A DNA stretch of 53,151 nt from Oscillospiraceae bacterium. Its GTDB lineage: Bacteria > Bacillota > Clostridia > Oscillospirales > QAMX01. Shown in pieces: positions 48,312-53,151 of this stretch (positions within the stretch are counted from its first letter, which is position 1; every line of letters begins with the position of its first letter). The notes beneath the pieces were generated by a model, which saw only the letters and a program-made list of their open reading frames with translations, searched no databases and had not been told where the DNA came from. The position numbers and the translations under genes are program-made. The stretch covers positions 1 to 53,151 of the forward strand of contig SVMB01000014.1 of assembly GCA_015067675.1 (NCBI GenBank). Reading direction: 5' to 3'.

Positions 48312-48745
48312 ATGTAAAAGGGCGAACGGTATTGTTACTGTTCGCCCTTTCTATTGGGTTGGAACGGCAGTGATAGTCCGCCATTCCATAGAATAATGTC
48401 TTACTTTCTACTCTATTCAGACTGCCTTATGCGTTCGGCACTCGCTTCTACGCCTATGATTCACTTACATAGCCTCTCACCGGATGGCCTGCGGTATGCA
48501 TACTGTCACACTCGGACTGACCCTGGTGGGGAGTATCCCCTCTCTGTCCTCGTCGCCAATCGGGAACAACCCGACTACTCCGAAGCTGATATTTGTCGCT
48601 CCCCGTATAATCGGATCGTCGCGTATCCTTCGGCTTGGCTCTTACAAGAGAGTTCGTTATCTGATAAAGCTATTCAGTTTTCAAAGTACAGTTGCCACAA
48701 ACGGAGATCTACTCTCGTCTGCTATGGAGGAAATAACTCCCCTCA
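48312..48745 (-). ncRNA. Candidate structured non-coding RNA
   Basis: The 498-bp gap between mazF and the sigma-like gene has no convincing reading frame. The minus-strand transcript contains TTTGAAAACTGAATA (48681-48667), like leader sequences found before rRNA and some element genes. It also has hairpins GGGGA/TCCCC (about 48542-48530), TCGGG/CCCGA (about 48576-48562) and GGAATGGC/GCCGTTCC (48386-48360), and long-range GGCAGT/ACTGCC. It ends in an AAAGGGCGAAC hairpin plus TTTT. I could not match it to a known RNA family. Confidence 0.45.
48317..48350 (-). terminator. Intrinsic terminator at the end of the candidate RNA
   Basis: AAAGGGCGAAC (48317-48327) pairs with GTTCGCCCTTT (48340-48350), with an extended inner stem. 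The T tract (CCCTTTTA) is on the minus strand. Confidence 0.75.
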
Positions 48746-48783
48746 ATAGGTAGCCAACGAGAAAGGGCAAATTAGGAAGCTGT

Positions 48784-49275
48784 TCACAAAACATTTACAA
48801 ATAAATTTTTGAATTTGCTCCATCGTGCTCTGACTGCACGATCTGATATCTGCAAAATTCTAGCGGCATCTGTTTGCGAATATCCTTCAAATACAATCAG
48901 CGTGATCAATTCAATATCGCACTGTGGCAGCGTTTTAATTATATCGATAAGACTCGATCTTTCAATCATATCGATCCACCCATATCGATTCTTTACGGAT
49001 CCATCCAATTCCATGGTGCATGACATCACTTCCAGGAATTTTTTTAACAAGGAATTATCACTTTCATCCTGATCGTCTTCTTCAAATATGCGCATATCTA
49101 ACGGCTGTGTATGCATTTGATAATTCCTTTCGCCACGAAAGACATCCAGATCGAACTGCTGCATCTGCTCAATTTGATAATCGGACATGCCTGTAGCGTG
49201 ATATTTCTCCGCAAGACGCACTTGTTTTTCATCAAACTTCTTTCTTTCAAATCCATTATTCCAAGCCATTTTCAT
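48784..49275 (-). CDS. Sigma-like HTH protein (sigma-70 region 4-type)
   Basis: A 163-aa protein. The C-terminal 70 residues contain a region-4-like helix-turn-helix (LIDIIKTLPQCDIELITLIVFEGYSQTDAARILQISDRAVRARWSKFK), as in sigma-70-like proteins of Tn916/Tn1549-type elements. The N-terminal part is acidic (FEEDDQDESDNS) and shows no clear region 2, so it is not a canonical sigma factor. It may activate element genes or be an accessory factor. Start 49275 has GGAGA. It lies behind the structured leader 49358-49548, whose terminator would limit read-through into it. Confidence 0.75.
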   Translation of the reverse strand: MKMAWNNGFERKKFDEKQVRLAEKYHATGMSDYQIEQMQQFDLDVFRGERNYQMHTQPLDMRIFEEDDQDESDNSLLKKFLEVMSCTMELDGSVKNRYGWIDMIERSSLIDIIKTLPQCDIELITLIVFEGYSQTDAARILQISDRAVRARWSKFKNLFVNVL

Positions 49276-49357
49276 AGTCTCCTTTTCGAATTTTTGTGGT
49301 GAAAAATGAAAAGGACGACTACGGGTATTTCGCTATGTAGCAAAGCCAAAGAGGCAT

Positions 49358-49400
49358 AAAAAAGACCTTTCCCGGGCCATTGGAAGCGGCGGGAAAGGTC
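49358..49400 (-). terminator. Intrinsic terminator upstream of the sigma-like gene
   Basis: GACCTTTCCCG (49364-49374) pairs with CGGGAAAGGTC (49390-49400); T6 on the minus strand (49363-49358). Confidence 0.85.
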
Positions 49401-49548
49401 TGATCGAGCCGTATGAAGCATTTTTCGAGCAAGCGTTTGAAAAACAAAAAGCGCCGTAGAAAGCAGAAGATACAGTTGTTCTATATCTTCCGGCTTCATA
49501 CGGCGCTTGATAGCCACGGGATTACTCCCGTCCTTCGCTGGGCTCGAT
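49358..49548 (-). ncRNA. Candidate structured leader RNA (riboswitch- or attenuator-like)
   Basis: On the minus strand ATCGAGCC (49548-49541) can pair with GGCTCGAT (49410-49403). Inside lie hairpin ACGGGA/TCCCGT, hairpin AGCGCCGTA/TACGGCGCT (49507-49499 with 49458-49450) with inner GAAGATA/TATCTTC and a U tract, and a competing 12-bp pairing of 49504-49493 with 49419-49408. A terminator follows at 49400-49358. A GTG-started 81-codon frame (49517-49272) runs through these structures and is not supported as a gene. No other gene is seen from 49276 to 49581. Confidence 0.5.
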
Positions 49549-49581
49549 TATGAAATGTATATTGCTTTATTCAGTTGGCGG

Positions 49582-49872
49582 TTAATACTTAAATTGCGGC
49601 TTTCTTTCGTAGAATTGATCTCCGTAATAGCGCTTTTGTCTGCGAAAGTAACCTAGATTATAGATGGTGATCGCTTTACAGTGTGGACATTTCGCTTTGA
49701 AGTGCCCGGAGCAATCTGAATAAAGGGTACTAATGTACCATCCGCAATACGGACAATGAAGCTCCCGCTGAGTCAAATCAAGACTTTCAGTATATGAACG
49801 ATCCAATTTCTCTTTGATCTCGGGCAAAATTGGCTTTTGCTTCTTTGCTTGAACCTTCGCAACTTGCATCAT
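49582..49872 (-). CDS. Small zinc-ribbon protein
   Basis: A 96-aa protein with a four-Cys zinc-binding motif (CPYCGWYIS ... FKAKCPHC) after a basic N-terminal stretch (KVQAKKQKPILPEIKEK). The C-terminus is rich in Tyr/Arg/Lys (FRRQKRYYGDQFYERK), suggesting nucleic acid binding. It overlaps the ImmA/IrrE gene by 4 bp (ATGA), so the two are coupled. Start 49872 has GGAGG; a second ATG follows at once. Function unknown; such small zinc-ribbon proteins are common in conjugative elements. Confidence 0.75.
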   Translation of the reverse strand: MMQVAKVQAKKQKPILPEIKEKLDRSYTESLDLTQRELHCPYCGWYISTLYSDCSGHFKAKCPHCKAITIYNLGYFRRQKRYYGDQFYERKPQFKY

Positions 49873-50591
49873 GCATTCCCTCCGAAATTCATTTCCAGTG
49901 CAAGGTATTCTTCCATATTCCTATGTTCGACCAAATGCAGATGCTTCAATCGGGTCATGAATGCTGTATACGAAACTCCCAGAATATCTGCCATCTTCTG
50001 AACAGACAGCTTATCCTGCTTGCGCATTACACTGTTAGCGTACAAGGGAATCGGTGCGCCATTGCGGTATTTTTTCATGACCTCTTCCACAAGAAAGCGG
50101 GGCATCAGCAGAACGGAGGCAAGTCGATCCGTCTGCACTTCACAGAAATTCAAACGCTCATGCAGCTCTGTTGCGGTGTAGTTTTGGTCCTTGTCAAAGC
50201 CACGATTAAAACACGGACCGGGGGCAGATGGGCTCATCCGTTCAAAGATAACGTGTGCAGCCTCATGCGCCAACGTAAATCTGCGTCTGCCGCTTTTGTC
50301 GGTACGGAGCAAATAATTGTCGATGACTACCGTTCCTTTTGGGTACACCTTTTCGACTACGGTTCCGTTTTCGTGAACCTTCAGTGGATACGAACCATCG
50401 GATGTAAATCCGACCTTATCCAAGTCACCATCTGCGATTGTCGTGTACACAATCGGCAAATGCAGAAATTCCGTGATAAATCCTTCGATATCGACGCTTT
50501 TGGGATATCGTTTTTGATATTCGGTGATATACTTGTAAATCAGGTATTCACCGACAAGTTCAATTTCATTGTTTGTAACCAGTGTTTTCAT
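49869..50591 (-). CDS. ImmA/IrrE-family metallo-endopeptidase
   Basis: A 240-aa protein with the zinc motif FTLAHEAAHVIF (HExxH) in the second quarter and downstream acidic residues CEVQTDRLASVLLMP as in COG2856. A C-terminal helix-turn-helix-like part (QKMADILGVSYTAFMTRLKHL) is also typical. In ICEBs1 the homologue ImmA cleaves the XRE repressor ImmR to release element genes; an XRE repressor gene is present here at 52755. It is separated from it by the polymerase operon, unlike the adjacent immR-immA pair. Start 50591 follows AAAGGGA; a TATATAAT box near 50695 may serve it. Confidence 0.85.
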   Translation of the reverse strand: MKTLVTNNEIELVGEYLIYKYITEYQKRYPKSVDIEGFITEFLHLPIVYTTIADGDLDKVGFTSDGSYPLKVHENGTVVEKVYPKGTVVIDNYLLRTDKSGRRRFTLAHEAAHVIFERMSPSAPGPCFNRGFDKDQNYTATELHERLNFCEVQTDRLASVLLMPRFLVEEVMKKYRNGAPIPLYANSVMRKQDKLSVQKMADILGVSYTAFMTRLKHLHLVEHRNMEEYLALEMNFGGNA

Positions 50592-50736
50592 TGTTCCCTT
50601 TCGTTCCTCCTGCGCAGAACCGAAGATATAACAGGGATTGAGTGGAAGTATGATGCGTTCTGCGTTTTGACTATTGCGTTTTCCTTTCTTACAATTATAT
50701 ATCTGCTTTCACAGGATACGATACGGTCGCATGACG

Positions 50737-51009
50737 TTAGATGGTTGGTTCCATCTCCTTTGCCTCTACGAACCATTTATCTTCTTCATTGAACAGATAC
50801 GTCTCTTTTCCGCGCACTATAATGGTGTATCGGATACCGCAGCCTCCTACTTTTAGCGAAGCGGCGCGGCATGTATGGAGCAGACGGTCGATTTCAAAAC
50901 GCTTACCATCTTCCCATATGATCGTGCGCGGACGTATTTTGCCGTTTACATCCACATCGAGATTTACGGCAACATATACTTTTCGATGTTGTGCGTCCAA
51001 GCAAACCAC
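50737..51009 (-). CDS. Small protein of the polymerase operon
   Basis: A 90-aa beta-rich protein (VYVAVNLDVDVNGKIRPRTIIWEDGKRFEIDRLLHTCRAASLKVGGCGIRYTIIVRGKETYLF) with no known motif. Similar small proteins often stand next to Y-family polymerase genes in Firmicutes, but I cannot name the family. The frame begins at GTG 51009, 1 bp after the upstream stop. A TTG at 51000 has GAGGTGG at a better distance and is the likelier start. Third gene of the polymerase/S24-like/small-protein operon. Confidence 0.7.
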   Translation of the reverse strand: MVCLDAQHRKVYVAVNLDVDVNGKIRPRTIIWEDGKRFEIDRLLHTCRAASLKVGGCGIRYTIIVRGKETYLFNEEDKWFVEAKEMEPTI

Positions 51010-51010
51010 C

Positions 51011-51319
51011 TCAACTGAATTGACTTACCGACATAATCACCCGACCGATAAACACCGAATCCTCCGGCTGCATCAGTGAGAGTTTAATATAGTCTTGTTT
51101 GCTTCCGATTCTTTGCGTCAGAAAGATATTCAGCTTGTTCTGCTCGTAGGGTTTTGTTGGATCAACCACAAGCAACGAATTTTCGGCAATGCCATATTCC
51201 AGAAAATTGTTATCACCGTTAGCAATCACACAGAACATTCTGTCAGTATTTTGAAATCCTCCAAAGCCGAGGATATCTTCATTGCAAATCAATGGATGCG
51301 TATCGTATTGACGGATCAT
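51011..51319 (-). CDS. S24/UmuD-like protein without the catalytic Ser
   Basis: A 102-aa protein. MFCVIANGDNNFLEYGIAENSLLVVD has the S24 pattern (GDS-M-x-x-GI-x-x-GD-x-x-VVD) but with GDNN where the Ser-Met of LexA/UmuD-type peptidases stands. The rest forms beta segments (NKLNIFLTQRIGSKQDYIKLSLM; SVFIGRVIMSV). Full-length UmuD is about 140 aa; this equals the processed C-terminal part, resembling UmuD' that needs no cleavage. It follows the polymerase gene by 1 bp, its GGGAGG lying inside the polymerase end. Probable polymerase partner, inferred from pattern and position. Confidence 0.6.
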   Translation of the reverse strand: MIRQYDTHPLICNEDILGFGGFQNTDRMFCVIANGDNNFLEYGIAENSLLVVDPTKPYEQNKLNIFLTQRIGSKQDYIKLSLMQPEDSVFIGRVIMSVSQFS

Positions 51320-51320
51320 T

Positions 51321-52598
51321 TTAGCCTCCCATACCCAACATACCTGTTGGCATAATCAGTTCTGCATCCCGTTCTGCGGGGAGCTTGATGTCTTTGAATA
51401 GTACAGCGTTGCGAATGGATTCCTTACCAAAACGTGCGCGGATAGATTCAACCGTCAGCTCCAATCGTTCCCGTTTATCGAGCCTTTCTGCATCGGTAAA
51501 GATATCAAGCTGGATCGGACAATCTTCTTCTACGAGACTGATGGCTCTAACGGTTACTGCTCGGATCGGTTTTACCCAACGATAGTTTTTTTGAAATAAG
51601 GAAAATGCAGTTTTGGCAAGCTCTGCGGAACTTTGCGTTGGCATTATGAGTCTACATTGCCATTCCTTAACGAACAAGTCATTGGAGCGGATCATTATGG
51701 AAACACCACAGGCTCGTTTCTTGTGCTGCCGCAGTCTAGTACCGATCTCCTGTACCAGTTCCAACATTACACACCACACTTCAGCAGGGTTTTCCAAGTC
51801 CTGCATTGTGGTGATGCCATGCCCGACACTTTTGACAGGCGACACATAGTCGGTTTTCGTGACTGAGGAATAGTCCTCACCGTTGGCAAATCGTTTGAGC
51901 GCCAGTCCGTTTTTGCCAAACCGAGCCTGCAGCATACTTTCCGACGCGGCAGCAAGCTGTCCAATGGTATGAATACCGTACCGTTCAAGAGTTTTCGTTG
52001 TGGATCGTCCGACACCAAGCATTTCCGATGCAGGCAAATCCCAGATCTTCTCGCGGAACGTCTCAGGCTCGATGCAAGTGATCGCGTCGGGCTTTTTAAG
52101 ATCAGAACCGAGTTTTGCAAAAACTTTGTTGAAACTGACACCGATAGATATGGTCAGTCCCAACTCAAACTTGACTGTCTGACGGATTTCTTCTGCGATA
52201 TCATAGGCGTTACCCATACACCCGCTTCCGGTGACATCGAGCCAGCACTCATCCATACCGTAAGGCTCGATCTGATCGGTGTAACGGATATAGATTTCAC
52301 GGGCAAGCTTTGAAAAGCGGATATACTGCTCGTAGTGGGGTGGGACTACAACAAGATCCTTACACTTCTGCTTCGCCTGCCAGATCGCTTCGCCTGTTGA
52401 AACACCAAATGCTTTTGCCTTATAGTTCTTTGCAAGCACAATACCGTGCCGTTCTTCTACCGAACCACCGACTGCAATCGGCTTGTCCCGCAGCGATGGA
52501 TCGTTCATACATTCGACGGATGCATAAAAGTTATTCATATCCACATGCAGGATTTTTCGGCGGCACTGAAAGTTTTTGATGAAATTTTCATCCATCAT
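51321..52598 (-). CDS. Y-family DNA polymerase (DinB/UmuC type)
   Basis: A 425-aa protein with all Y-family landmarks: LHVDMNNFYASVE (first metal Asp, residue 20), CLVVVPPHYEQY-like finger segment, EPYGMDECWLDVTG (second Asp-Glu pair; usual SxDE reads GMDE), IGVSFNKVFAKLGSDLKKPD, thumb and little-finger parts (TLERYGIHTIGQLA; FGKNGLALKRFANGED), then a short C-terminus. It synthesises past DNA lesions and is mutagenic. Start 52598 has GAGGT. First gene of a three-gene operon behind a consensus promoter with repressor-like operators. Carried by the element rather than the host. Confidence 0.95.
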   Translation of the reverse strand: MMDENFIKNFQCRRKILHVDMNNFYASVECMNDPSLRDKPIAVGGSVEERHGIVLAKNYKAKAFGVSTGEAIWQAKQKCKDLVVVPPHYEQYIRFSKLAREIYIRYTDQIEPYGMDECWLDVTGSGCMGNAYDIAEEIRQTVKFELGLTISIGVSFNKVFAKLGSDLKKPDAITCIEPETFREKIWDLPASEMLGVGRSTTKTLERYGIHTIGQLAAASESMLQARFGKNGLALKRFANGEDYSSVTKTDYVSPVKSVGHGITTMQDLENPAEVWCVMLELVQEIGTRLRQHKKRACGVSIMIRSNDLFVKEWQCRLIMPTQSSAELAKTAFSLFQKNYRWVKPIRAVTVRAISLVEEDCPIQLDIFTDAERLDKRERLELTVESIRARFGKESIRNAVLFKDIKLPAERDAELIMPTGMLGMGG

Positions 52599-52651
52599 AT
52601 TGTTTACCTCTTGACACAGCTACAAAACCAATGTAGAATATCATTGTTGGA

Positions 52652-52683
52652 TCACAAGTAAATTGTGAGTTCATTATACACAA
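52652..52683. promoter_or_regulatory. Operator array (TCACAAGTAAATTGTGA and half site)
   Basis: TCACAA (52652-52657) and TTGTGA (52663-52668) form a 17-bp palindrome; a third half site CACAA lies at 52679-52683, next to the -10 box. Likely target of the XRE protein encoded at 52755. Confidence 0.6.
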
Positions 52684-52701
52684 GTTAGTTTCGATTGTCA
52701 A
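52673..52701 (-). promoter_or_regulatory. Consensus promoter of the polymerase operon
   Basis: Minus strand: TTGACA (52701-52696), 17-bp spacer, TATAAT (52678-52673). Both boxes perfect. Confidence 0.9.
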
Positions 52702-52754
52702 TAGGATATTCCAAACAATCATATTTTAATTTAGATTTCATTGGAGGGATACAT

Positions 52755-53151
52755 ATGACTTTTGGAGAAAAATTGCTGTCGCTTCGTCAGAAAAAGGGGT
52801 TAAAGCAAATTGATCTTGCAAAAGAACTTGGTGTGAATGCAAATACGATCTGCAATTATGAAACCGGAAAAACATATCCGAGACAGCGAGAAATCTACGC
52901 AAAGCTTGCCCAAATACTCGATGTGGAACCTGCTTTCCTCTACAATGAGCAGGATGTATTTATCTCGCAGGCGCAACAGGAGTTCGGCTATCGCGGTAAG
53001 AAAGGTGCAGAGAAACTTGTCACAGAACTGAGCGGCTTGTTTGCAGGCGGTGAACTTGCGGAAGATGATATGGATGAAATGATGCTGGCTATTCAGGAAG
53101 CATACATTATTGCAAAAAAGAACAACAAAAAATACACGCCAAAGAAATATG
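52755..53151 (+). CDS. XRE-family repressor, 3' end outside window
   Basis: The first 132 residues are visible and open to the window edge. Residues 3-60 are a standard XRE/Cro helix-turn-helix (LLSLRQKKGLKQIDLAKELGVNANTICNYETGKTYPRQREIYAKLAQILDVEPAFLYNEQD). After it comes a helical part (AQQEFGYRGKKGAEKLVTELSGLFAGGELAEDDMDEMMLAIQEAYIIAKK), a length and layout seen in ImmR-type element repressors. The start at 52755 has GGAGGG. It is divergent from the polymerase gene across the operator array, so it likely represses both itself and that operon, with ImmA/IrrE as its probable protease. Confidence 0.9.
   Translation, partial: MTFGEKLLSLRQKKGLKQIDLAKELGVNANTICNYETGKTYPRQREIYAKLAQILDVEPAFLYNEQDVFISQAQQEFGYRGKKGAEKLVTELSGLFAGGELAEDDMDEMMLAIQEAYIIAKKNNKKYTPKKY

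Larger units (their letters stand above)
44737..53151. mobile_element. Left part of an integrative (probably conjugative) element in tRNA-Arg
   Basis: The element starts at the break in the tRNA gene and is markedly more AT-rich than the left backbone. It carries integrase, excisionase, ImmA/IrrE, XRE repressor, Y-family polymerase, MazF and structured non-coding stretches. Its right end and any transfer genes lie beyond the window, so conjugation is an inference from gene types common in Tn916/Tn1549-like Clostridia elements. Confidence 0.8.

Noticed and set aside
48354-48749. 131-codon plus-strand frame in the gap before mazF
   Set aside because: No ribosome site and no domain; it lies opposite the candidate structured RNA and starts inside its terminator region.
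49272-49517. 81-codon frame with GTG start before the sigma-like gene
   Set aside because: GGGAG is at a fair distance, but the frame crosses two U-tract hairpins and has a low-complexity product; the region fits a structured RNA better. A leader peptide cannot be fully excluded.
50588-50776. 62-codon minus-strand frame before the ImmA/IrrE gene
   Set aside because: It overlaps the end of the preceding gene and the probable promoter; the composition does not look like a protein.

Overview
The window looks like a chromosomal contig of a GC-rich Clostridia bacterium, probably an Oscillospiraceae/Ruminococcaceae-type gut Firmicute. The reasons are strong GGAGG-type ribosome binding sites, sigma-A promoters that nearly all have a 17-bp spacer and a TATACT or TATAAT -10 box, Firmicute families (YetF/DUF421 with DUF4363, DUF3793, DUF2325, DUF4867, TIGR04086 beside yajC), and a Clostridia-type integrative element. 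No rRNA or species marker is present, so the assignment stays at that level.

Bases 1-44600 are a GC-rich backbone dominated by carbohydrate metabolism. From left to right it holds: an operon of two sugar-phosphate-isomerase-like TIM barrels and a sulfatase-fold hydrolase (minus strand); YetF/DUF4363; yajC with a TIGR04086 membrane protein; D-aminoacylase with an acyltransferase-like protein; a clan GH-A glycosidase with a nucleoside hydrolase; a 677-aa alpha-glucuronidase-like protein; DUF554; a second acyltransferase-like protein; a GH101/GH129-like enzyme with a metallophosphoesterase; an MFS transporter; a kinase/DUF4867/isomerase sugar operon; an AraC-aminoglycoside-phosphotransferase-like fusion; a lipoprotein of the Cthe_2159 type; a LytTR two-component pair; a heterodimeric ABC exporter; two near-identical GH109-like Gfo/Idh/MocA proteins; a PHP phosphoesterase; a GH20 hexosaminidase; and a GH36-like enzyme. 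GH20, GH36, GH109-like and GH101/129-like enzymes together suggest cytoplasmic breakdown of host-type or GalNAc/GlcNAc-containing glycans. Substrate import genes other than the MFS protein are not visible here.

Bases 39700-41120 carry a small metal-linked cluster (DUF3793, DUF2325, HMA chaperone) with three copies of a GTTAG-N6-CTAAC palindrome that resembles a DtxR-family operator. An SGNH hydrolase, a CadD-like transporter, an unknown protein and an M23 peptidase follow.

At 44697-44736 a tRNA-Arg(CCU) gene is cut in the anticodon stem-loop. From there to the right edge lies the left part of an AT-richer integrative (probably conjugative) element. It holds its own complete tRNA-Arg(CCU), a tyrosine integrase, a protein with four excisionase-like helix-turn-helix units, a small excisionase, a MazF toxin without an antitoxin, a sigma-like protein, ImmA/IrrE protease, a Y-family polymerase operon and a divergent XRE repressor. 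Two stretches of the element without convincing coding capacity (48312-48745 and 49358-49548) look like structured RNAs ending in intrinsic terminators. These, the cut and replaced tRNA, and the repressor-controlled mutagenesis operon are the most interesting parts of the window. The conjugation genes and right end lie outside it.
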